From: Duganella sp. SG902 | Lineage (GTDB): Bacteria; Pseudomonadota; Gammaproteobacteria; Burkholderiales; Burkholderiaceae_D | NCBI RefSeq assembly: GCF_013376005.1 | Contig: NZ_JABMJK010000008.1 | Span: 186,001 to 250,000 of the forward strand | Direction of reading: 5' to 3' | DNA: 64,000 nt | Shown here: one piece after another, positions 16,535-24,441 of the stretch | How positions within the stretch are numbered: the stretch's first letter is position 1 | Layout: each line of letters begins with the position of its first letter | The notes under the pieces: generated by a model | The model's input: the letters and a program-made list of their open reading frames with translations, nothing else | Database searches by the model: none | Told to the model about the DNA's origin: nothing | Program-made: the position numbers and the translations under genes

Positions 16535-17164
16535 TCAGTCCAGACTCCAGACGTACTGCATCCTGGTCCAGGACTGCTGCGCCACGCCATCCACCGTACC
16601 CGGCTTGAACTTGCACAGGCTCAGGCCTGCCTGCGCGGCGCGGTCCAGATCACGAAAACCGCTGGAGCGCTCGACGCGCGAATCCGCCACTCTGCCGTCG
16701 GTGCCTATCAACAGCGCCAGGACTACTGTGCCGGTGTCGCCATTGCGCAGTGCGGTCTTGGGATATTCCGGCTTGGTGCAGGCATTCGCATCAACCACCG
16801 CCGCCACCACTGTGGGTGCGGCTTTCGGCGCCACGACTTTTCCGCCACCGCCGCCTTCAGCCGCCACCGTTGGCGGCTGTTCGGCCGGCCGGTCCGTTGT
16901 CCGGATAACGGGCGGCGGTGCGTCGGTCACGAAATCGGTGGGCGGCGTCGGCACATAAATGGGAGGGGGCGTTGACTGCGCCGGTTCCTCCACTTGCGGC
17001 TCGCGCTGCTTTGGCTTGGGCGGATCGAGATTGGGCACCAGTTCGATCACCGGCGGCGCCGCGTGGAACACCGTCAACTTCGATCCATGCAGGAAGGCCG
17101 CCAGCAACAGCACGTGCAGCACGACCACCGTCGTCATCCCAGTCAGGTTCTTCTTTTGATTCAT
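16535..17164 (-). CDS. TonB-like energy transducer
   Basis: A 209-residue protein with a single N-terminal membrane helix (about 11-25), a proline-rich linker with DPPKPKQREPQVEEP and PPPIYVPTPP, a glycine run, and a C-terminal TonB domain (about 125-209) with YPKTALRNGDTGTVVLALLI. It would couple the ExbB/ExbD motor to an outer-membrane receptor, but no exbB or exbD lies next to it. Two cysteines (in NACTKPEYP and SLCKF) could pair in the C-terminal domain. It is divergent from the response regulator gene; the 142-bp gap must hold both promoters. Confidence 0.82.
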   Translation of the reverse strand: MNQKKNLTGMTTVVVLHVLLLAAFLHGSKLTVFHAAPPVIELVPNLDPPKPKQREPQVEEPAQSTPPPIYVPTPPTDFVTDAPPPVIRTTDRPAEQPPTVAAEGGGGGKVVAPKAAPTVVAAVVDANACTKPEYPKTALRNGDTGTVVLALLIGTDGRVADSRVERSSGFRDLDRAAQAGLSLCKFKPGTVDGVAQQSWTRMQYVWSLD

Positions 17165-17306
17165 GACTACTCCTTTGTGGTGGTAAATATTGCTATGTGT
17201 TGGAAGTATACTATTCCATTAACTGGTAAAAACAAAGGGCTTTTTGCGTTGCGATGGTGTGATATGCTTCCACCATCGAGTAATCCAAAGCGCTTAGAGG
17301 TAGCAA

Positions 17307-17945
17307 ATGAAGAAAATACGGGTAATGCTGGCGGACGACCATCCGATCGTGATGACGGGTTTCGCCATGTCGCTGGAAGGGCAGGGGCTGGATGTGGTGG
17401 CGCAGGCGCGCACGCCGGACGAAGCGCTGGCGCAGTTCCAGCAGGTGCGGCCGGATGTGGTGGTGCTCGATATCCGCTTCGGCGAGCAGTTGACCGGGCT
17501 GGACGTCGCCAGGCAGATCCTGGCGCAGGCGCCGTCCGCCGCCATCGTTTTCCTCAGCCAGTTCGACCAGGACAGCCTGATCAAGGAGACCTACCGCCTC
17601 GGCGGCCGCGCCTTCATGACCAAGGATTGCGATCCGGCCGACCTGGCGGCGGCCGTGCGGCGCGCGCATGACGGCGAGTTGTACTTCCTGCCGCATATCG
17701 CCGAGCGGCTGGCCAACCTGTCGGTGCGCGGCGATGCGTCGCCGCAGTCGCAACTCGACGAGCGCGCGCTGGAGATCTTCACCCTGATGGCGGAAGGCCT
17801 GACCAATGCCGAAATCGCCGAAAAGCTGGACGTCTCCACCAAGACCATCAGCAATATCAGCCAGGCCGTGAAGGAAAAGCTGGGCGTGCACCGGCAGGCC
17901 TACATCACACGGCTGGCGGTCAAGCATGGCTTGATTGAACCTTGA
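17307..17945 (+). CDS. NarL/LuxR-family response regulator
   Basis: A 212-residue regulator. The receiver domain has the acidic pocket Asp10-Asp11, phosphoacceptor Asp55 in VVLDIRF, and Lys in FMTKDCD. A LuxR-type helix-turn-helix (about 148-205) follows, with GLTNAEIAEKLDVSTKTISNISQAVKEKLGV. It is followed at once by the sensor kinase gene (TGATG overlap), so the two form a cognate pair. AGAGGT lies 7 bp before the ATG. Targets are not visible. Confidence 0.92.
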   Translation: MKKIRVMLADDHPIVMTGFAMSLEGQGLDVVAQARTPDEALAQFQQVRPDVVVLDIRFGEQLTGLDVARQILAQAPSAAIVFLSQFDQDSLIKETYRLGGRAFMTKDCDPADLAAAVRRAHDGELYFLPHIAERLANLSVRGDASPQSQLDERALEIFTLMAEGLTNAEIAEKLDVSTKTISNISQAVKEKLGVHRQAYITRLAVKHGLIEP

Positions 17946-19216
17946 TGCGCCGCTTCTGGCGCGGCTGGAGCGTGCGCACGCGGTTGATGGCGATGACCGC
18001 GATTCCGCTGGCTTATCTGTTCTGCACCTTTGTCTGGTACGCGTATCAATCGCGCCTGTCAGAGGTGCGCGAGGAGATGGCCGAACGCGGGCCGCTGGTG
18101 GCCAAGGTGCTGGCCGACAGCAGTGAATTCAGTCTGGTCTCGCGTCGCTACGATGATCTGAGGCTGACCATCACCGGCATGCTGCGCGCCGATCCGAGCA
18201 TTTATCGCATCGACGTGCTGGACGCGCAGCGGCGCGAGTTGTTGCACGCCGCCGCGCGCGCGGCCGCCGAGCCGGAGACGCGCTACTACGAGGCGCCCAT
18301 CCTCAAGCGCCTGATGTGGGTGACCATGCTGGGGCCGGACGGCAAACCGTACCAGAAGGACCGCCAGGCCAACGCCAGCGGCATGACGGTGGAAACCATG
18401 GGCTATGTGCGGGTGACGATGTCGCCGTCCGCGCTGCTGCTCAAGCAGACGCGCAGGTTTTACGTGGAACTGCTGGTTGGCAGCATTGGCCTGCTGGCGT
18501 GCGTGCTGCTGGCCTGGCAATTGGCGAAAGGGCTGGACGCGTCGCTGCAGGCGTCGATGCGGGCGCTGCGCGAGGCTGACGCGGAGAAGCGCCGTTTGAT
18601 CCGCAAGGTCAACACGGCGGTGGAGGATGAGCGCCAGAGCATCGCGCTGGAGATCCACGATGAGCTGAACGCGACGCTGATCGCGGCGCGGCTGGAGGCG
18701 CAGCGTATCGCCGATCTCAGCCCCGAGGGCGAGGTGCGCGACAAGGCGCAGTCCATCATCAAGCTGGCGCTGGGTCTGTACAACAGCGGGCGGGCGCTGG
18801 TGCGCCGTTTGCGCCCGGAGGTGCTGGATATGCTGGGGCTGGACGGCGCGGTGGAAGAGATCGTGCGCCACTATGACAGCGCGCGCGGCGGTTGCCGTTT
18901 TGATTTTTCCGCGCGCGGGGACTTCTCTCGCATGGAAGGGGAGGTTGCTATATCCGCGTATCGGATCGTGCAGGAGGCGCTGTCCAACGTGGTCAAGCAT
19001 GCGAGGGCGACCCAAGCGTCGGTCAGCCTGTCGCTGGAAGCGGGCGAACTGCGCATGCGGATCACTGACAACGGCGTCGGTTTCGATGCGGCGCTGGCGT
19101 CCGCCGGCATCGGCCTGGTCGGCATGCGCGAACGAGTGTATGCGCTGAACGGCCAGATCAGCATCGATACCGGCCTGGCCGCGGGCACCCGGATCACCAT
19201 CACGATCGCCGTGTGA
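17945..19216 (+). CDS. Membrane sensor histidine kinase (HisKA_3 / NarX-UhpB type)
   Basis: A 423-residue kinase. Membrane helices at about 15-34 and 174-194 flank a periplasmic sensor of about 140 residues. The HisKA_3 dimerisation helix follows with His238 in ALEIHDELNA, then an HATPase domain with DNGVGFD and GIGLVGMRERV. This is the usual partner of LuxR-type regulators such as the one encoded just upstream. The ATG at 17945 forms a TGATG junction with the regulator stop; a TTG one codon earlier is less likely. The signal sensed cannot be read. Confidence 0.9.
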   Translation: MRRFWRGWSVRTRLMAMTAIPLAYLFCTFVWYAYQSRLSEVREEMAERGPLVAKVLADSSEFSLVSRRYDDLRLTITGMLRADPSIYRIDVLDAQRRELLHAAARAAAEPETRYYEAPILKRLMWVTMLGPDGKPYQKDRQANASGMTVETMGYVRVTMSPSALLLKQTRRFYVELLVGSIGLLACVLLAWQLAKGLDASLQASMRALREADAEKRRLIRKVNTAVEDERQSIALEIHDELNATLIAARLEAQRIADLSPEGEVRDKAQSIIKLALGLYNSGRALVRRLRPEVLDMLGLDGAVEEIVRHYDSARGGCRFDFSARGDFSRMEGEVAISAYRIVQEALSNVVKHARATQASVSLSLEAGELRMRITDNGVGFDAALASAGIGLVGMRERVYALNGQISIDTGLAAGTRITITIAV

Positions 19217-19261
19217 AAACGGGTGTATAGTCCACCCATGATGTCACCGGGGAGGCCACTC

Positions 19262-19462
19262 ATGGAAAACGAGCTGGACGCGTTGCTGGCGGCTTATTCC
19301 ACTGGAAAGGTGAGCCGGCGCGAATTGGAGCGTGCCACGGGGCTGTGGTTTGGTGAAATATTAGCGGAGATGGCAGCCCGGCGCTTGCCGCTGCCTCGCG
19401 TCGATACCCGAGTCCATTTTAACGACGCGCAGCGGCGCTTGTTTGAGCGGGTGTTCGGATGA
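19262..19462 (+). CDS. Probable antitoxin partner of the PIN-domain toxin
   Basis: A 66-residue protein with a helical N-terminal part (LDALLAAYSTGKVSRRELERATG) that looks like a small DNA-binding fold, and a basic tail. The ATG at 19262 has GGGGAGG 7 bp upstream and is preferred to the GTG at 19223 and ATGs at 19238/19241. Its stop overlaps the start of the PIN gene by 4 bp, the standard layout of VapBC-like modules. The exact antitoxin family was not recognised. Confidence 0.72.
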   Translation: MENELDALLAAYSTGKVSRRELERATGLWFGEILAEMAARRLPLPRVDTRVHFNDAQRRLFERVFG

Positions 19463-20025
19463 GCATTACACTGATCGTGACCGATGCCGGTCCGCTGATT
19501 ACGCTCGCCGTGGCCGATGCGCTGGACACGCTGAAGCTGCTAGGCGCGCGCGTCATCATTCCCGATATGGTGCAGTTCGAGGTCACTCGGTACGCGGACA
19601 AACCGGGCGCCAGCACATTCCTGGCATGGCTGGCGACGAATCGAGGCGTTGTGGAGATTGGCGCCACTGAGGAATTTGCCGAGTTTTCTGAACTACTGGC
19701 GTTGAATCCTGCCTTGCGCTCCCGCAACCGTGGCGAGATGGCGGCCGCTGAAGTGTTGGCCAATGAGCTCAATGGCATCGATGCGGGCTTGCTGTTATTT
19801 GAAGACACCGATATTCGTAAAGCCAATTTTCTGGTGCGCTTGCCGGATAATGTCCTGGTCCTCTCCACCTCTACCTTTTTACATGGCCTGGAGCGCCGCA
19901 AACTGATTGTGGACGCCGACGCGATTCTCGATAGGGCCACGGCCGTTCGCGGCCCGACCGCGCTGAGCGCTTATGCGCAGGGCAGCAATGGAGCGGAGGC
20001 GGAACTCAAGAGCTGGATCGCTTGA
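19459..20025 (+). CDS. PIN-domain protein, probable VapC-like toxin
   Basis: A 188-residue PIN-fold protein. It opens with the strand and first acidic residue IVTDAGPLI (Asp9), has a glutamate in MVQFEVTRYA and further acidic residues in NRGEMAAAEV and LLLFEDTDI, which would form the metal-binding ribonuclease site. It is about 50 residues longer than most VapC toxins; the last 50 residues are extra. It is translationally coupled to the small upstream gene. Assignment as a toxin-antitoxin pair is inferred from layout and fold. Confidence 0.8.
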   Translation: MSITLIVTDAGPLITLAVADALDTLKLLGARVIIPDMVQFEVTRYADKPGASTFLAWLATNRGVVEIGATEEFAEFSELLALNPALRSRNRGEMAAAEVLANELNGIDAGLLLFEDTDIRKANFLVRLPDNVLVLSTSTFLHGLERRKLIVDADAILDRATAVRGPTALSAYAQGSNGAEAELKSWIA

Positions 20026-20116
20026 CGCCGCGCAGCCGACTTGCTTTTCGGCATGCAGGCGATGGTTCGGGTGCGGTTATAATCCGCTCAATCTTTCTTG
20101 AACGGACACGTGCCTC

Positions 20117-22015
20117 ATGAGCCAGCCCAATCAGTTTTCGCTGTTGAAGCAGCGCCGCTTCGCGCCGTTTTTCTGGACCCAGTTCCTCGGCGCGTTTAAC
20201 GATAATCTGTTCAAGACCGCGCTGGTGGTGATCATCACCTTCGATGCGCTCAGCTGGACCACCATGTCGCCGTCGCTGGTGACCAACCTGATCCCCGGCC
20301 TGTTCATCCTGCCGTACGTGCTGTTCTCCGCCACCGCCGGCCAGCTGGCCGACAAGTTCGAGAAGTCCGGCCTGACGCGCTTCGTCAAATGGCTGGAGGT
20401 GGCCATCATGTGCGTGGCCGGCATCGGCTGGGTGACGCATCATCTGTGGCTGCTGATCGCCGCCGTGGTCGGCATGGGCGTGCACTCGACGCTGTTCGGT
20501 CCCGTCAAATATGCCTACCTGCCGCAGCAGCTCAAGCCGGAGGAACTGATCGGCGGCAATGGCGTGACCGAGATGGGCACCTTCGTCGGCATCCTGATGG
20601 GCGAGGTGCTGGGCGCGGTGCTGGTGGTGCAGCAGCCGCACGGCCTGGTGCTGGAGGCCGCCGCCACCATCTGCGTGGCCGCGCTGGGCCTGGCCGCCGC
20701 CTACCGCATCCCCCATTCGCCGGCGCCGGCGCCGGATCTGAAGATCAGCTGGAACTTCGTCGGCGAGTCGATCCGCAATATCAATTTCTCGCGCAAGAAC
20801 CGCACGGTGTTCCTGTCCATGCTGGGCAACTCGTGGTTCTGGTTCTATGGCGCGCTGGTGCTGGCGCAGTTCCCGGTGTATGCCAAAGACTATCTGCACG
20901 GCGATCACGGCGCCTTCGTGCTGCTGCTGACCATCTTCTCGCTGGGCGTGGGCAGCGGCTCGCTGCTGTGCGAGCGCCTGTCCGGCCGCAAGGTGGAGAT
21001 CGGGCTGGTGCCGTTCGGCTCCATCGGCCTGACGGTGTTTGGCATCGACCTGTATTTCGCCAGCCTGGCCTTCCACGCCAACGTGGCGGCCGGCGTGCAT
21101 CTGGACGCGTTCGCGCTGCTGGCGCAGCACGGCATGTGGCGCATCCTGTTCGACGTGCTGATGATCGGCATGTTCGGCGGCTTCTTCATCGTGCCGCTGT
21201 TCGCGCTGATCCAGCTGCGCTGCGATCCGGCGCACATCTCGCGCACCATCGCCGGCATGAACATCCTCAACGCGCTGTTCATGGTGGCGGCGGCCGGCCT
21301 GGCCATCGTGCTGCTGGGGCAGGGGCTGAGCATTCCGCAGCTGTTCCTGGTGACCGCGCTGCTGAACGCCGTGGTGGCGGTCTACATCTTCTCGCTGGTG
21401 CCGGAGTTCCTGATGCGCTTCCTGGCCTGGGTGCTGATCCACACCATCCACCGCGTGCACGTGGTCGATGCCGAGCGTATCCCGGCCGAAGGCGCGGCGG
21501 TGCTGGTGTGTAACCATGTGTCGTACGTGGACGCGATTGTCATCATGGCGGCCGCGCCGCGCCCGATCCGCTTCGTGATGGACCACCGCATCTTCAAGCT
21601 GCCGCTGCTGGGCTGGATCTTCCGCACCGCGCGCGCCATCCCGATCGCGCCGGCCAAGGAGGATCCGTGGCTGATGGAGAAGGCGTACGTCGATATCGCC
21701 CAGGCGCTGCACGAGGGGGAGCTGGTGTGCATCTTCCCCGAAGGCCAGCTCACCCGTACCGGCGACATCAACGACTTCAAGGGCGGCGTCGCCAAGATCG
21801 TCGAGCGCACCAAGGTGCCGGTGATCCCGATGGCGCTGCGCGGCCTGTGGGGCCATCTGCTGAGCCGCAACCACGATAACGTGTTCGAACGCGTGTTCCG
21901 CAAGGGCTTGCGCTCGCGCCTGGCGCTGGCGGTGGGCACGCCGGTGGCGCCGCAGGACGTGACGCCGGAGGATTTGAAGCGGCGCGTGGCGGGCCTGCGC
22001 GGTGACTGGAAGTAA
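20117..22015 (+). CDS. Fused MFS lysophospholipid transporter and PlsC-type acyltransferase
   Basis: A 632-residue protein. The first about 415 residues form a 12-helix MFS domain similar to the lysophospholipid flippase LplT. The rest is a PlsC-type glycerolipid acyltransferase with the HX4D box in NHVSYVDA and FPEGQLTRTGD. In E. coli the flippase LplT and the acyltransferase/acyl-ACP synthetase Aas are separate proteins encoded together. Here the first two activities are joined and no acyl-ACP synthetase domain follows. It would bring lysophospholipid inward and reacylate it. A -10-like TATAAT lies at 20078-20083, 34 bp before the ATG. Confidence 0.9.
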   Translation: MSQPNQFSLLKQRRFAPFFWTQFLGAFNDNLFKTALVVIITFDALSWTTMSPSLVTNLIPGLFILPYVLFSATAGQLADKFEKSGLTRFVKWLEVAIMCVAGIGWVTHHLWLLIAAVVGMGVHSTLFGPVKYAYLPQQLKPEELIGGNGVTEMGTFVGILMGEVLGAVLVVQQPHGLVLEAAATICVAALGLAAAYRIPHSPAPAPDLKISWNFVGESIRNINFSRKNRTVFLSMLGNSWFWFYGALVLAQFPVYAKDYLHGDHGAFVLLLTIFSLGVGSGSLLCERLSGRKVEIGLVPFGSIGLTVFGIDLYFASLAFHANVAAGVHLDAFALLAQHGMWRILFDVLMIGMFGGFFIVPLFALIQLRCDPAHISRTIAGMNILNALFMVAAAGLAIVLLGQGLSIPQLFLVTALLNAVVAVYIFSLVPEFLMRFLAWVLIHTIHRVHVVDAERIPAEGAAVLVCNHVSYVDAIVIMAAAPRPIRFVMDHRIFKLPLLGWIFRTARAIPIAPAKEDPWLMEKAYVDIAQALHEGELVCIFPEGQLTRTGDINDFKGGVAKIVERTKVPVIPMALRGLWGHLLSRNHDNVFERVFRKGLRSRLALAVGTPVAPQDVTPEDLKRRVAGLRGDWK

Positions 22016-22162
22016 TGGTTTTTTAAGCAAATGTCCACGTCATAGTGGTTAGGAAATGTAACTTACCACAGGTTACAAATTGGTTTTCTGTCTTTACAAG
22101 TTTTCTTTAGACTGCGGTGCGGCGCTTCACGAGAGCGCCGTACACAATTAGGGGAAAACTTC
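22016..22162. other. Intergenic region with a 6-bp inverted repeat
   Basis: This 147-bp gap precedes the lipoprotein gene. It contains TGTAAC and GTTACA arms (22057-22062 and 22072-22077) and an AT-rich stretch with TTTAGACT that could be a promoter. AGGGGAAAAC just before 22163 is the ribosome site. Nothing else was recognised. Confidence 0.3.
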
Positions 22163-22906
22163 ATGCAGAAAAAAGACACGTACCGCGCGCTGGCCGCGGC
22201 GGCCATGCTGGCGCTGAGCGCCTGCGGCGGCGACAACAGCTACCAGGCACCACCGCAAGCGGCGCCGCCGGCGCCCACGCCGGTGGCCAGCACCATCACG
22301 ATAGACTTCACCAAGGGCATCGACGGCTGGGCCGCCGGCGTGGCCGATTACACCGACGGCACCGAGCCCACCGAGACCGGCGCCGGCTGGTCCAAGCTGG
22401 CGCCGCCGGTGGGGGGCATGGGCTATTACCTGATCTCGCACAACAACAGCGACGACGTGTTCACCTACACCAAGCGCCAGTTCACCGGCCTGGTGCCGAA
22501 CGCAAAGTACACCGTCACCTTCGAGATGAGCTACGCCACCAACGCGGCCACCGGTTGCTTTGGCGTGGGCGGCGCGCGCGGCGAGAGCATTTACATGGTG
22601 GCGGCGGCCACCACCGACGAACCGAAACTGGTCAAGCAAAGCGATGGCCGCTATCGCCTGAACTTCGACCACGGCGACCAGGCCGAATCGGGCAAGCAGG
22701 GCAAGGTGCTGGGCACGCAGGGCATCGAGGGTCTCGATTGCGGCGGCACCGAGTTCGCCAAGGCCACCCGCAAGTCCGGCGAGGCGATCGCCTTCACCGC
22801 CGACAAGGATGGCAAGTTCTGGATCGTGCTGGGCACCGATTCGGCGTTCGAGGGCACCAACGACCTGTATCTGCTGGGCGCGGTCGCCAACGTCAAGCCG
22901 CAGTAA
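22163..22906 (+). CDS. Secreted lipoprotein of unknown function
   Basis: A 247-residue lipoprotein: a signal peptide with lipobox LSAC at about 18-21, then a proline/alanine linker and a beta-sandwich-like domain of about 200 residues (ITIDFTKGIDGWAAGVADY, YTVTFEMSYATN). The domain pattern, with an opening FTKGIDGW segment and many aromatic/glycine turns, resembles carbohydrate-binding or adhesin jelly rolls, but no family was recognised. Cysteines near 133 and 192 could pair. It is convergent with the hybrid kinase gene; the stops are adjacent (22906/22907). Confidence 0.75.
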   Translation: MQKKDTYRALAAAAMLALSACGGDNSYQAPPQAAPPAPTPVASTITIDFTKGIDGWAAGVADYTDGTEPTETGAGWSKLAPPVGGMGYYLISHNNSDDVFTYTKRQFTGLVPNAKYTVTFEMSYATNAATGCFGVGGARGESIYMVAAATTDEPKLVKQSDGRYRLNFDHGDQAESGKQGKVLGTQGIEGLDCGGTEFAKATRKSGEAIAFTADKDGKFWIVLGTDSAFEGTNDLYLLGAVANVKPQ

Positions 22907-24436
22907 TCAGCGCGCCGCCTGGACCTGTTCGCGGTTGTAGCGCGCCCCGGCCAGGCGGACGATCTGTTCCAGTTCCACCGGCTTCACCAGGTGATGGTCG
23001 AAGCCGGCCTCGGCGGTGCGCCGGCGCGCGTCGCCCTGGCCCCAGCCGGTCAGGGCCAGCAGCAGGATGTGCTCGGCGCCGGGGAGTTGCCGGATCGCGC
23101 GCGCGGTTTCGTAGCCATCCATGCCCGGCATGCCCAGGTCCATGATGATGATGTCCGGCGCCTGCGCCTCCACTGCCGCGATGGCCGAGGCGCCGTCGTA
23201 CACGGCGCGCACGTCAAAGCCATCCAGTTCCAGCAGCGCGGTGAGCGAGTCGGCGGCGTCCTGATTGTCGTCCACCACCAGCGCCTTCAGCTTGCGGCCA
23301 TCGGCGCCGGCGCCTTGCGCCAGCGGCACCGGGTCGCGCACGCCGGCGTTGCTGAGCACCGGCAGCCGGATCACGAACTCGCTGCCTTTGCCCAGCCCCT
23401 CGCTATACGCCTCCACCGTGCCGCCGTGCATTTCCGCGAACTGGCGCGACAGGCTGAGGCCGATGCCCAGGCCGCTGGAGAACTGGCCGTTGACGGTATT
23501 GCTTTGTTCAAACATGCGGAAGATGCGCGGGATGGTGTCGGCGTCGAGGCCGATGCCGTCGTCGCGGATGCTCACCAGCAGCTGGCCGTCGTCGACCGCG
23601 GCGCGCACCACCACATGCCCGCCTTGGGGCGTGAACTTGACCGCGTTGGACAGGATGTTGGCGTAGATTTGTACCACGCGCGCGTAGTCGACGTTGAGCA
23701 TCACCTCATGCGGCGGCAGCTGCCAGGCGATGTGGATGCGCTTGCCGTCGGCGGCCTGCTGGCACAGCTCGCTCACATGGCTCATCACCGAGGCCAGCGA
23801 CGCCTGCTGTTGCTGCAGCTTGATCTTGCCTCTGGTGATGCGCGCCACGTCCAGCAGGTCGTCCACCAGCCGCGTCAGCAGGCGCACCTGGCGTTCCACC
23901 ATGTCGCGGATGCGCGCCACCGGCGCCACGTTCGGATACAGGTGGGTCAGCAGCGACACCGAGGTGCGGATCGGCGCCAGCGGGTTGCGCAGCTCGTGCC
24001 CGAGGCTGGCCAGGAATTCATCCTTGCGGCGCGCCGCCTCGCGCACCTGGTACTGCTTGTTGCGCGCGCGCAGGGTGGCGTGCAGCGCGGTGATCAGGGT
24101 CAGCGTGCGCACCGGCCGCTCCAGCAGCGCCAGGTTGCCGAGCGAGGCCACCGCCTGCCGCACCACCGGCGAGTCGGCGCCGCTGTGGGTGAGCAGGATG
24201 ATGGGCAGGTCCGACCACTCCGGCTGGCGCGCCACGCAAGCCTGCAGCAATTGCAGGCCGCCCGGCGCCAGCGCTTCCTCCACCGTCAGCACGGCGCCGA
24301 CGCCGCGCTCCAGTTCCTGTCCCAGCTCGGCCAGGGTGGCGCACACATGGCTGTCGATGGCGGCCACGGTCAGCACCTTGGCCGCCAGCGGCGCATCCCG
24401 GCCTGTGGGGGCGTAGATCAGGATGCGGTTTTCCAT
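22907..24436 (-). CDS. Hybrid histidine kinase with N-terminal pseudo-receiver and C-terminal receiver
   Basis: A 509-residue soluble protein. Residues 1-125 have receiver-like spacing (start RILIYAP, end ALLERPVRT), but the phosphoacceptor strand reads GAVLTVEEAL with no aspartate in place and the conserved lysine is arginine, so it cannot be phosphorylated normally. HisKA follows with His147 in LGHELRNPLAP, then HATPase with DDGIGLD and SSGLGIGLSLSR. The C-terminal receiver (about 385-500) is complete, with VVDDNQD and MDLGMPGMDG. It is encoded 5 bp after the KaiC-like ATPase and is the likely output of that protein. The ATG at 24436 fits the start of the first strand; the frame is open further upstream but overlaps the ATPase gene. 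Confidence 0.88.
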   Translation of the reverse strand: MENRILIYAPTGRDAPLAAKVLTVAAIDSHVCATLAELGQELERGVGAVLTVEEALAPGGLQLLQACVARQPEWSDLPIILLTHSGADSPVVRQAVASLGNLALLERPVRTLTLITALHATLRARNKQYQVREAARRKDEFLASLGHELRNPLAPIRTSVSLLTHLYPNVAPVARIRDMVERQVRLLTRLVDDLLDVARITRGKIKLQQQQASLASVMSHVSELCQQAADGKRIHIAWQLPPHEVMLNVDYARVVQIYANILSNAVKFTPQGGHVVVRAAVDDGQLLVSIRDDGIGLDADTIPRIFRMFEQSNTVNGQFSSGLGIGLSLSRQFAEMHGGTVEAYSEGLGKGSEFVIRLPVLSNAGVRDPVPLAQGAGADGRKLKALVVDDNQDAADSLTALLELDGFDVRAVYDGASAIAAVEAQAPDIIIMDLGMPGMDGYETARAIRQLPGAEHILLLALTGWGQGDARRRTAEAGFDHHLVKPVELEQIVRLAGARYNREQVQAAR

Positions 24437-24441
24437 GATGC

